Assembly: GCA_034421995.1 (NCBI GenBank)
Contig: DAOUJY010000063.1
Coordinates: forward strand, 1-32,260
Direction: 5' to 3'
DNA: 32,260 bases
From: Bin87 sp034421995
GTDB taxonomy: Bacteria > Chloroflexota > Dehalococcoidia > Lucifugimonadales > UBA3495
Shown: piece after piece, positions 15,629 through 23,037 of the stretch
Layout: the number at the start of each line of letters is the position of its first letter
How positions within the stretch are numbered: the first letter of the stretch is position 1
Notes under the pieces: generated by a model
What the model was told of the DNA's origin: nothing
Database searches by the model: none
What the model saw: the letters and a program-made list of their open reading frames with translations, nothing else
Made by a program: the position numbers and the translations under genes

Positions 15629-16459
15629 CTATTGATCGCCCTCAGCCCAGCCGGCGCCGAGAAATCCCGGCTCTATGAAGTAGATCCCACCCGCCAGCAA
15701 ACCGGCCACGAGGTTCACGCCGGCCCAATTTCCCGAGGTTCGACCGAGGCCCAGTCTGCCCATCAGGGGGCGCCGGGGGCGATAGTGCCGGATCTTGCGG
15801 CGGGCGCCGCTCTGTCGCATGGCCTCGGCGATAGCGTCGTCAAAGCCGCCCTGCCGGTCGATCAGACCGAATTCCTGGGCTTCGGGAGCGGTGTACACTT
15901 CCCCGGTTGCCAGCTCGCGGACCCGCTCGTCGGTCAAACGGCGACTATCGGTTACCACCGACACGAACAAGTCGTACATCTTGCCGATTAGACCTTGGAA
16001 CTTTTCCGCCTCCTCGTCCGTGGGCATTCGCCAGAAGCCGGACATATCCTTGAGGCGGCCGGCTTTGAACACCGAAAACTCGATGCCAATCTTGCCAAAT
16101 AGCTGCTGCAGGATGGGACGCAGATAGATGACCCCAATTGAACCGAGCAGGGCTGACCGCGACGCCATGATGGTGCCGGCACCGCAGGCGATGTAATACC
16201 CGCCGGACGCGCCCAAACCTCGCACGTAGGCCACCACCGGCTTTTTGCGGGCAACACGCCGCACGTTTTCATACAGCAGGTCGCTGGCGGTGGCAGAGCC
16301 GCCGGGCGAGTCGATATCCAGCACCAGCGCGCCAATCTTGCGATTGTTCCCAACGCGCTCCAGCAGGCGCGAATACTCAGGTTCACGGATGGCAGCACCG
16401 ATGACGCCGTGCATCTCGATGACGGCGATGCCGGGACGACGTTTTTTGAAGAGGGGCAT
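15629..16459 (-). CDS. SppA-like signal peptide peptidase (S49), anchor at the C-terminus
   Basis: A serine protease of family S49, related to SppA, which degrades leftover signal peptides in the membrane. The core is short (276 residues). The nucleophile Ser85 lies in GLGASGGYYIACGA and the general base Lys137 in FKAGRLKDMSGF. DIDSPGGSATASD and LLGSIGVIY are family blocks. SppA proteins usually have an N-terminal anchor. Here the N-terminus (MPLFKKRRPGIAVIEMHG) goes straight into the fold, and a hydrophobic segment lies near the C-terminus (GVNLVAGLLAGGIYFI). It converges on mazG and follows the HEPN gene on the same strand by 15 bases. Confidence 0.85.
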   Translation of the reverse strand: MPLFKKRRPGIAVIEMHGVIGAAIREPEYSRLLERVGNNRKIGALVLDIDSPGGSATASDLLYENVRRVARKKPVVAYVRGLGASGGYYIACGAGTIMASRSALLGSIGVIYLRPILQQLFGKIGIEFSVFKAGRLKDMSGFWRMPTDEEAEKFQGLIGKMYDLFVSVVTDSRRLTDERVRELATGEVYTAPEAQEFGLIDRQGGFDDAIAEAMRQSGARRKIRHYRPRRPLMGRLGLGRTSGNWAGVNLVAGLLAGGIYFIEPGFLGAGWAEGDQ

Positions 16460-16474
16460 GGGTAAGAAACCTAA

Positions 16475-17170
16475 TCACTGATTGACTGATGGCAGCAGTC
16501 TTGTACCGGCGGCATAAGGGGGAATACCCCAATCAGCGGTGGGGTTGTACAGCATCAAGTTGATAAAGTTAGGGAGGAGGAAAGCCATAATCGCAGTGCC
16601 ATCCTCCACCGAGTCTCGATTCACCGAACCTTTCCAGGTAGCGCCGCCGTGGACCAACTGGTTGCGAAGCACATATAGGCGGTCAAACAACTCCTCAAGG
16701 ATGTCCCTGATGTTACCGTTTTTGGAAGCCCGATTGAAACGGCCTATGCTTCTATCCAGCGACGGTTTCCAAACTTGCGTGTCGGCTTGTTGGAAAATGT
16801 CGCCGGTCCAAAAATCGGGAAATACATACTGGTTGGGTATGAACTTTCTGATAGCCTCGGCAAACTTGCTGTTCATCTCGTTGAAAATTACTCTGCCGTC
16901 TCTCAATGCCAGTATTTTACCGAAGTACACTTTGAACGCAGTTCTTTCTCCGGCGATGTTACCGGAGTAGGCCGCGTTGAATGCAATCCAATAGAAAATG
17001 AATGCAGCATCCGGGTCATCCCGTTCCTGCTCGGCTCGTGCCAGCCAACTGGTGGAGCGGCGCATCCGGAGGTTAAATGGGTTTTGTCGCTGCTCTGAAT
17101 CGGGGTTGCTTTTCCACTTTGCTTCCAGCGTTGCAGCGGTCAGGCCTTCGGCAATACTATCCGGACTCAT
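16475..17170 (-). CDS. HEPN-domain protein (RNase/toxin-like)
   Basis: The 231-residue protein belongs to a family recognised by SWLARAEQERDDPDAAFIFYWIAFNAAY at the start and LFDRLYVLRNQLVHGGATWKGSVNRD near the end. R169 and H174 make the RxxxxH motif of HEPN domains, many of which are metal-independent RNases used as toxins or defence effectors. No MNT antitoxin is beside it. It is divergent from an AAA ATPase/nuclease pair, and a 10-bp repeat covers both -10 boxes. GGGAGGGAA precedes ATG 17170. Whether it is an active RNase or only a scaffold cannot be told from sequence. Confidence 0.75.
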   Translation of the reverse strand: MSPDSIAEGLTAATLEAKWKSNPDSEQRQNPFNLRMRRSTSWLARAEQERDDPDAAFIFYWIAFNAAYSGNIAGERTAFKVYFGKILALRDGRVIFNEMNSKFAEAIRKFIPNQYVFPDFWTGDIFQQADTQVWKPSLDRSIGRFNRASKNGNIRDILEELFDRLYVLRNQLVHGGATWKGSVNRDSVEDGTAIMAFLLPNFINLMLYNPTADWGIPPYAAGTRLLPSVNQ

Positions 17171-17191
17171 GCTGATTCCCTCCCGAACGAG

Positions 17192-17200
17192 AGTATAGCA
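17192..17200 (-). promoter_or_regulatory. Extended -10 box of the HEPN gene
   Basis: On the minus strand TGC-TATACT (TATACT at 17197-17192) lies 21 bases before the ATG, with a GGGAGGG ribosome-binding site between. It overlaps the first copy of the TAGCATCAAA repeat. Confidence 0.55.
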
Positions 17201-17241
17201 TCAAAGGTTTGACAGTGCCGGCCCGACGGTCTAGCATCAAA
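17196..17241. promoter_or_regulatory. Paired TAGCATCAAA direct repeat, candidate shared operator
   Basis: TAGCATCAAA occurs at 17196-17205 and again at 17232-17241. The first copy overlaps the HEPN gene's -10 box and the second overlaps the ATPase gene's -10 box. A repressor binding both would control the two divergent units together. Confidence 0.45.
17209..17237 (+). promoter_or_regulatory. Sigma70-type promoter of the second ATPase gene
   Basis: TTGACA (17209-17214), 17 bases, then TAGCAT (17232-17237). The gene starts at 17270. It is arranged face to face with the HEPN promoter. Confidence 0.55.
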
Positions 17242-17269
17242 TCATGACGATAAGCCGGCGGGGGACGCT

Positions 17270-18258
17270 ATGACGCTGACCAGGGTAAAACTGGAACAGT
17301 TCACCGCGTTTGAGGATTTGATGGTGGAGTTTTCGCCCGGCGTTAACGCCTTCATCGGCGCCAACGGCACCGGGAAAACGCACTTGATGAAGGTGTGCTA
17401 CGCGGCCTGCAATGCTTTCAGAGCACACGACATCATTGGGAACGAGTTACTCGGATCGTTTCTACCATCAGGCCGGGAGTTAGGCCGACTGGTTAAACAA
17501 CCGGCGTCGCAGGCATCGATGGCCGTGTATGCCGGCGACAGGGAAGTATCTATAGTCTTCGACGCAAGGCGTACCAGGACCCAAACACATGCCGGCTTGA
17601 CGATTGCCAGCGCCTACATCCCGCCAAAGGAAATGCTGGCCAACGCCCCCGGCTTTTTGTCTCTCTACGCGGCCCGAGAGGTGCATTTCGAAGAAGTTTA
17701 TCGGGACATTTTGCACCGTGCATATCTTCCACCACTACGCGGCCCGCTGCCTGCCCCTCAGCAGCGGCTGCTCGATAACCTGCAAAAGGCCATTGGGGGG
17801 GAGATAGTTTCGAGGGTGAGGAGTTCTTTCTAAGCGGCGATCAGGGCAAGATTGAATTTACCCTGCTAGCCGAGGGATTTCGCAAGTTGGGCCTGCTCTG
17901 GCTGCTGATACGCAACGGTTCTCTGTCCAGCGGCTCAGTCCTGTTCTGGGATGAACCGGAAACCAACCTGAACCCCAAGCTGTACGGTGTCGTGATAAAA
18001 GCGCTCCTGGAACCACAGCGCACCGGCGTCCAGTTGTTCTTCGCCACTCACGATTACGTCATCCTCAAAGAGCTTGACCTGCAGATGACGGACAAGGACA
18101 AGGTGGCGTTCCATTCCCTGTACCGAGATGACGCTGGTGAAATAGTTTGCCAAACCACAGACCGCTACCTCGACATTCACCCCAACGCGATCGACGAGGC
18201 ATTTGATGACCTTTACGACCGTCAAATCATGCATAGCCTGGGCGGATTGAAGCTATGA
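17270..18258 (+). pseudogene. AAA (RecF/SMC-like) ATPase, broken by a one-base frameshift
   Basis: The first frame (17270-17833) has LTRVKLEQFTAFEDLMVEFS and Walker A FIGANGTGKTHLM. The second frame runs on to 18258 and has a signature-like LLAEGFRKLGLLWLL, Walker B VLFWDEPETNLNP and the switch His in FFATHDYVIL. Together they would give about 330 residues. The break is at the TTT run 17808-17810. Adding one T gives GEIVFEGEEFFLSGDQGKIE, which joins both halves. The stop overlaps the next gene (ATGA, 18255-18258). It looks like the ATPase half of a two-gene conflict system. Decay and sequencing error cannot be told apart here. Confidence 0.7.
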
Positions 18259-18758
18259 TTGCACTGACCGAGGGCAATCTACGAATCTCAATCACAGGCG
18301 CGGTGAACGTCCGCAAGTTCGATGACGAAAGACACGGGCTCGGCCACTGCATGAAGGCGGTGGATTTCATCATCGAACTTCCCGATCGATATCTATTCAT
18401 CGAGTTCAAGGACCCAGATGCTCCCAAGATTCCGCCACCTGCTCGCGCCGAGTTCATGCAAAGCCTCCAAGAAGGTCAACGCGATGAAGAGTTGAAGTAC
18501 AAGTACCCCGATTCGTTCCTGTATGAATGGGCATCAGGGCGAGCGGACAAATCAATCTACTACCTGGTACTGATCGCTCAACACGATCTGAGCCCGGGGG
18601 ATATGGTGCGCCGGACAGATGCCCTGGAGCGCATTCTGCCGCTACAGTTACCGGGTTTGATGACTTGGACCAGGCCCATCGCTGCCGGCTGTGGCGTATT
18701 CAGCATTGACTCGTGGAACCGGAATTTTCCAGATTACCCGGTCACCCGCCTTCCGTAA
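18255..18758 (+). CDS. PD-(D/E)XK nuclease-like partner of the ATPase
   Basis: A 167-residue protein without a clear family name. The line VDFIIELPDRYLFIEFKDPD gives D37, E50 and K52, the spacing of a PD-(D/E)XK nuclease active site. Later parts (YYLVLIAQHDL, ERILPLQLPG) look like the remaining strands and helices of a small alpha/beta fold. Its start overlaps the ATPase stop by 4 bases, so it is the effector candidate of this pair, parallel to the TOPRIM-like protein at 1875. The nuclease call is inference from three residues and context. Confidence 0.5.
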   Translation: MIALTEGNLRISITGAVNVRKFDDERHGLGHCMKAVDFIIELPDRYLFIEFKDPDAPKIPPPARAEFMQSLQEGQRDEELKYKYPDSFLYEWASGRADKSIYYLVLIAQHDLSPGDMVRRTDALERILPLQLPGLMTWTRPIAAGCGVFSIDSWNRNFPDYPVTRLP

Positions 18759-18824
18759 TGCCATTGCCGCCGGCTTACCGCTGCGCTATGCTGGCCTCAT
18801 GCAACCGCCGTGAGGAGTACCATT

Positions 18825-19910
18825 ATGCAATTCGGCCTGTTCATGATGCCCTTGCATCCGCCGCACCGTTCCTACGCCGATTCCTACGACCGCGACCTCG
18901 ATCTGCTCCAGGAGGCCGACCGGCTGGGATTTCACGAAGCCTGGATCGGCGAGCATCTTACCGAGCGCTGGGAGAACGCTCCATACCCCGACCTTTTGAT
19001 CGCCAAAGCATCGGCGCTCACGGAGAACATCCGGCTGGCCACCGGCGTCACGCTGCTGCCCATTCACAACCCGGTGGAATTGGCCCATCGCATCGCCATG
19101 CTGGACCACCTGACGCGGGGGCGGCTCTACTGGGGCATCGGGCATCGGGCCATACCCACCGACCTGCAGCTGTTCGGCATGGATCCCGGTCAGGGAGACG
19201 ACGTGCGTCGCCGCGCCGCTGAAGTGCTGGACATTGTGCTCAGTATGTGGGCGTCGGAGGGCAAGTTTGAGTATCACGGCGAGTTTTTCAACATCGAAGC
19301 GCCGGAATTGGACCCGGTCCTGGAGCGCGGCCTGCACATGAAGCCGCTCCAGCAGCCGCATCCGCCCATTGGCGTCGCCGCCACGTCCATCGGCAGCAGC
19401 AGCATCCGGGTGGCCGGGCGCGAGGGCTGGATACCCATGAGCAGCAGCAACCTAGCGCCGCAGTACCTGGCCGACCATTGGACCACCGTGGAGGACGCCG
19501 CCGCCGAGGCTGGTCGCGAGGCGCATCGCTCCGATTGGCGCATCGGACGCGACGTGTTCGTTGGCGAGACCACCGAGGAGGCCAGGGAGCGGGCCTACGC
19601 CGTCCTGGGTCGCAACTACCTGCAGCACCAGCTGCCCAACCGCCTCGGGTCCGGCCTCATCCAAGCCACCAAGATTGACCCCAACATGGCTGACGACGAA
19701 CTGACCGTTGAATACATGATGGATAACATCTGGATCGTGGGTGATCCGGATGAGTGCGCCCAACGCATTCGGCAACTTTATGACGAGGTGGGTGGCTTCG
19801 GGCACATGCTCTGCATCACTCAGGACCCGGACGACCACCAGTGGGAAATGGACTGCCTGCGGCTGATCGCGGAGGAAGTTGCTCCAAGGGTGAGCGATTT
19901 GACGGGATAG
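18825..19910 (+). CDS. Luciferase-like flavin monooxygenase (LLM)
   Basis: A 361-residue FMN- or F420-dependent oxidoreductase of the bacterial luciferase superfamily. Typical stretches are MQFGLFMMPLHPP, EADRLGFHEAWIGEHLTERW, TENIRLATGVTLLPIHNPVE and AHRIAMLDHLTRGRLYWGIG, and further on PLQQPHPPIGVAAT and WIVGDPDECAQRIRQL. Such enzymes oxidise or cleave organic compounds, and SAR202 genomes carry many paralogues linked to breakdown of recalcitrant organic matter. The ATG at 18825 has GTGAGGAG in front and is preferred to the in-frame ATG at 18810. The second monooxygenase at 20851 is only distantly similar. It converges on the coiled-coil gene. Confidence 0.9.
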   Translation: MQFGLFMMPLHPPHRSYADSYDRDLDLLQEADRLGFHEAWIGEHLTERWENAPYPDLLIAKASALTENIRLATGVTLLPIHNPVELAHRIAMLDHLTRGRLYWGIGHRAIPTDLQLFGMDPGQGDDVRRRAAEVLDIVLSMWASEGKFEYHGEFFNIEAPELDPVLERGLHMKPLQQPHPPIGVAATSIGSSSIRVAGREGWIPMSSSNLAPQYLADHWTTVEDAAAEAGREAHRSDWRIGRDVFVGETTEEARERAYAVLGRNYLQHQLPNRLGSGLIQATKIDPNMADDELTVEYMMDNIWIVGDPDECAQRIRQLYDEVGGFGHMLCITQDPDDHQWEMDCLRLIAEEVAPRVSDLTG

Positions 19911-19941
19911 CCGAGCCGCCACGCGTAGGGTACGAAGAAGG

Positions 19942-19964
19942 GGGGCGGGTTTGAAACCCGCCCC
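19942..19964. repeat. GGGGCGGGTTT palindrome between convergent genes
   Basis: Perfect 11-bp arms (GGGGCGGGTTT / AAACCCGCCCC) flank a single central base. The right arm reaches the first base of the stop codon of the minus-strand gene. It is a longer form of the palindrome at 13934-13952 and probably ends transcription from both sides. Confidence 0.7.
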
Positions 19965-20764
19965 TACGGTTCGGTGAATTCGGGCACTTCGTGGTGGATG
20001 ATGGTTACACCGAGTTGTCGAGCGACCTCGTTCAGTGCGTCGGGCCACTGCTGATTAGTGACGACGAAGGCGGCGGTTCTGACGCCAACGACGCGGGCGA
20101 TTATTTCAGCGCGACGGGCGGCAGTTTCCATATCGCCTCGGTTGAAAGTAACGGAGGCTTCGGCGACGGCAAGTAACCCGCTGTGGTTTTCGTCGTCGCC
20201 GGCGCGGGCGATGATGTCCGGGCGCAGACCGTCGAGATATTCGTTCCGAGTGATTAGTCCCGTGTGCCGGGCTGCCCTGAGCCGCTCATCGATGGGTTCA
20301 CGGTCGGCGATAACCGGGTCCTCAAGCCACCCGTCCATAACTGCCACGATCTCGTGACGGCACGTGTCTTCGTAAGAAACGCCTCTCAATCGTCCCACGT
20401 GGCCTTCCACTCGTCTGATAGCGGCGGTGTTTTCTCTCAATAGACGGGTGTTTTCGTCCAGGCGTGAGTTGGTTTCGTCCAGCCGCGAGTTGGTTTCGTC
20501 CAGGCGTGAGTTATGTTCGTCCAGGCGTGAGTTGGTTTCGTCCAGCCGCGAGTTGACGGAGCGAAACTGCTCTCGGGTTTCTTCCCTGAAGTCCTCAAAT
20601 TCGCTACGGAGCTGTGCGACCTGCTCCGGCAAGGCCAGGAGTTTCTCGGTGAGCAGGATGCGCAGCACCGGCTCGCGCAACTCCGGATGGGCGGAGATGG
20701 TGTCAAGTATCTGCCGCAGCGGGTGGTCGGGCGGCAGGTTGAGTTCGGGGGCGAGGGTTGTCAT
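19964..20764 (-). CDS. Coiled-coil protein with heptad repeats and a nuclease-like C-terminus
   Basis: A 266-residue protein. Residues 40-120 form a coiled coil. Within it, residues 71-105 are five tandem copies of the heptad NSRLDET, encoded by near-identical 21-bp repeats. The C-terminal domain has LRPDIIARAG (D183), LAVAEASVTF (E202) and AAFVVTNQQWP, which resembles a degenerate PD-(D/E)XK fold in which Ser replaces the usual Lys. Similar architectures (coiled coil plus PD-(D/E)XK) are common uncharacterised bacterial proteins, often with variable heptad numbers. No partner gene is near. The stop codon TAG sits in the palindrome that separates it from the monooxygenase gene. Confidence 0.75.
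   Translation of the reverse strand: MTTLAPELNLPPDHPLRQILDTISAHPELREPVLRILLTEKLLALPEQVAQLRSEFEDFREETREQFRSVNSRLDETNSRLDEHNSRLDETNSRLDETNSRLDENTRLLRENTAAIRRVEGHVGRLRGVSYEDTCRHEIVAVMDGWLEDPVIADREPIDERLRAARHTGLITRNEYLDGLRPDIIARAGDDENHSGLLAVAEASVTFNRGDMETAARRAEIIARVVGVRTAAFVVTNQQWPDALNEVARQLGVTIIHHEVPEFTEP
20450..20554 (-). repeat. Five tandem 21-bp repeats inside the coiled-coil gene
   Basis: Each unit encodes one heptad, N-S-R-L-D-E-x. Units differ by a few synonymous bases (GTCCAGGCG against GTCCAGCCG on the + strand). Such runs gain or lose units by slippage without changing the frame. Confidence 0.85.
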
Positions 20765-20850
20765 CTTGTTCTTGCTTCCGGAACCGCTGCTTTCGTGATG
20801 GCTGGCGGGCGTCAGCTCTGTTACAGGGTATCACACCCGCCGGCCAATCC

Positions 20851-21999
20851 CTACTTGAACGCCGGGAAGACGTGCTTTCCGAACATCTGGATGGACTCCA
20901 TCACTTTGTCATGGGCGACGGTTTCCGTTGCCATCAGGAACTGCAACTGGTCAACGCCGGTGGCTTCGTGCAGCTTGGCGGCCCTGATACAGCTGTCGGG
21001 ATCGCCGGCCACAATGACGCCGCGCTCGGCCAGGGTATCGGCGTCGAACTCCTCCCAGATCTTCTGGGCCAGCGCGGTGCCGCCGGACAAGTCAACCGCT
21101 CCATCGCCGTCCGAAGCCCCCTCGGCAGGGACGTCGACGTAGCGCGAGAAGTTTTGCTGCAGGTGTTCGGGGATGCCGCCCCACTGGTCCAGCAGGCGGG
21201 CGTACACGTCCTTCTGATCCTGAACATAGGGACGCCCCGGACCGAAGAAGGTTTTGAGGGAATCGGTGCACAGCTGCCGGGTGGCGCTGTTGTCCGGTCC
21301 GCAAAGGCCGAAAATGGAACTGAGCCACTGGTTGTTGACGTACTGGCCGACCGGTTGGGCCTTCTTGATGTTCTCGCGGTAGGCTGCAATGTGCGGCTCC
21401 AACACCGACGGGGCGCTGACGCCCAGGGCCATCACGCCGATGCCCCGCTCCGCCGCCAGTTCGTAGGTGGACGGCTGTAGCGCCGCCACCCAGATAGGCG
21501 GGTGCGGCTGCTGGTAGGGCTTCGGCAATACCTGGCGTGGCGGCACGTTCCAGTATTTGCCCTCCCACTCGAAGTAGTCGGAATCCCAGATCTGGGGAAT
21601 CATCTTCAGCGATTCTTCCCACATTTCGCGGGTTTCCCGAGGGTCGATCCCCATGCCGGTCTGTTCGTAGGCGGCGCTCCGACCCGTGCCCATATCGACT
21701 CGGCCGTTGGTGAGGTGGTCCACCATGGCCACCCGCTCCGCGACGCGGACCGGATGGTGATAGGGCAGGATAATGACGCCAAAGCCTAACCGAATGCGCT
21801 TGGTCAGGCGGCTCAGCGCGCCGAAGATCACCTCCGGGCAGGGAGACATACTGAAAGTGGTGAGGAAGTGGTGTTCGACGAACCAGACGTAGTCGAACCC
21901 CATCTCATCGGCCAGGCAGACCTGCTCGATGGTTTCCTCGATGACGGCGTGATCGTCCAGTTCGGGACGCTGCATTTCATAAGCCAGGCCGAATTTCAT
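20851..21999 (-). CDS. Luciferase-like flavin monooxygenase (LLM)
   Basis: The 382-residue protein belongs to the bacterial luciferase superfamily. Key stretches are MKFGLAYEMQRPE, ADEMGFDYVWFVEHHFLT, TKRIRLGFGVIILPYHHPVR, ERVAMVDHLTNGRVDMGTGR and QQPHPPIWVAALQPSTYELA. The HH in VEHHF is common to alkane-sulfonate, nitrilotriacetate and related monooxygenases, but the substrate is not predictable. It lies 38 bases downstream of the beta-hydroxyacid dehydrogenase gene on the same strand, so both may be one operon for oxidation of a carboxylic substrate. It is only distantly similar to the monooxygenase at 18825. Confidence 0.9.
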   Translation of the reverse strand: MKFGLAYEMQRPELDDHAVIEETIEQVCLADEMGFDYVWFVEHHFLTTFSMSPCPEVIFGALSRLTKRIRLGFGVIILPYHHPVRVAERVAMVDHLTNGRVDMGTGRSAAYEQTGMGIDPRETREMWEESLKMIPQIWDSDYFEWEGKYWNVPPRQVLPKPYQQPHPPIWVAALQPSTYELAAERGIGVMALGVSAPSVLEPHIAAYRENIKKAQPVGQYVNNQWLSSIFGLCGPDNSATRQLCTDSLKTFFGPGRPYVQDQKDVYARLLDQWGGIPEHLQQNFSRYVDVPAEGASDGDGAVDLSGGTALAQKIWEEFDADTLAERGVIVAGDPDSCIRAAKLHEATGVDQLQFLMATETVAHDKVMESIQMFGKHVFPAFK

Positions 22000-22037
22000 G
22001 TTGCCCTCCCAATGCGTTTGTCGTGGATGTTTGGCTG

Positions 22038-22934
22038 TCAGCCGCCGCGTTTCACTTCCACGTCGGCCAGCTTCTCGATGAAGTGCAGGATGGCGGAGTG
22101 GTCGGCTTCCTGCTCTCCGTCGTTGACCAGCGACCCCAGCATTTGCTGGACCAGGGCCGTTACCGGCAGGGGGACGTTCAGCTCGGTGGCCGTTTGCAGC
22201 ACGTTGCGCAGGTCCTTCTGGTGCAGGCGGATGCGGAAGCCGGCGCGGAAGTTCCGGTCCAGCATCATGGGCCCCTTGGCTTCCATCACGGCGCTGCCGG
22301 CCAGGCCGCCGCGAATGGCGTTGAACACCCGCTCCGGGTCCACGCCGGCTTTTTGGGCCAGCACCAGGGCCTCGCTCAACGCCTCGATATTGGCGGCGAC
22401 GATGATCTGGTTGGCCAGCTTGGTAATGTTGCCGGCGCCCACGTCCCCGGTGAGCACCACGTTGGCGCCCATGACCTGCAACAGTTCTTCGCAGCTTCCG
22501 AAGACTGATTCGTCACCGCCCACCATGATAGCCAGACTGCCCGCGATGGCTCCCGGCTCGCCGCCGCTCACCGGCGCGTCCAAGAAGTCCACTCCCTTCT
22601 CGGCGCAGGCGGCGCCAATCTTCTGGGACATGGACGGCGCGATGCTGCTCATGTCGATTATTACCGAACCGGCGTCCGCCCCCTCCAATACCCCGTCAGG
22701 TCCCAGGATGGCCCTTTCTGAATCGGCTGAGTCGGGCAGCATGGTAATCGTCCGGGAATTGCCGGACGCCGCTCCCGCCGGGGAAGACGCGGCCTTCGCG
22801 CCTTCCGTTGCCAATTCTTCCACCGGTTCGCCTACGATGTCATAGACTGTCAGCTCGTAGCCAGCCGTCATCAGGTTGCGGGCCATGGGCTTGCCCATAA
22901 TGCCCAGCCCGACGAATCCGATTTGCTCAGCCAT
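22038..22934 (-). CDS. NAD(P)-dependent beta-hydroxyacid dehydrogenase (GarR/GlxR-like)
   Basis: A 298-residue member of the 3-hydroxyisobutyrate dehydrogenase/tartronate semialdehyde reductase family. The Rossmann motif is IGFVGLGIMGKPMARNL (GLGIMG 9-14). The substrate-binding signature is DFLDAPVSGGEPGA, and the catalytic Lys172 lies in GNITKLANQ. ATG 22934 follows GGAGGAAG, which fits better than an in-frame upstream ATG at 22994. It likely interconverts a 3-hydroxy acid and its semialdehyde; the exact substrate is not visible. The downstream flavin monooxygenase gene, 38 bases away, suggests a joint catabolic role. Confidence 0.88.
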   Translation of the reverse strand: MAEQIGFVGLGIMGKPMARNLMTAGYELTVYDIVGEPVEELATEGAKAASSPAGAASGNSRTITMLPDSADSERAILGPDGVLEGADAGSVIIDMSSIAPSMSQKIGAACAEKGVDFLDAPVSGGEPGAIAGSLAIMVGGDESVFGSCEELLQVMGANVVLTGDVGAGNITKLANQIIVAANIEALSEALVLAQKAGVDPERVFNAIRGGLAGSAVMEAKGPMMLDRNFRAGFRIRLHQKDLRNVLQTATELNVPLPVTALVQQMLGSLVNDGEQEADHSAILHFIEKLADVEVKRGG

Positions 22935-23037
22935 TATGCTTCCTCCTTGCCGGTCCGCCGTCCGGCGGACTTGCCGTAATTCGCGTGTCGGCAAGCATTA
23001 TATACCTGCTGCACACCTCGTTTAGGAATGACGCCCC

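Noticed and set aside
20450..20554. Short tandem repeat resembling a CRISPR array
   Set aside because: Units are 21 bp, contiguous without spacers, and keep the coding frame of a heptad coiled coil.
21868..22845. 325-codon open frame on the plus strand
   Set aside because: Shadow of the dehydrogenase and monooxygenase genes; Ser/Pro-rich without motifs.
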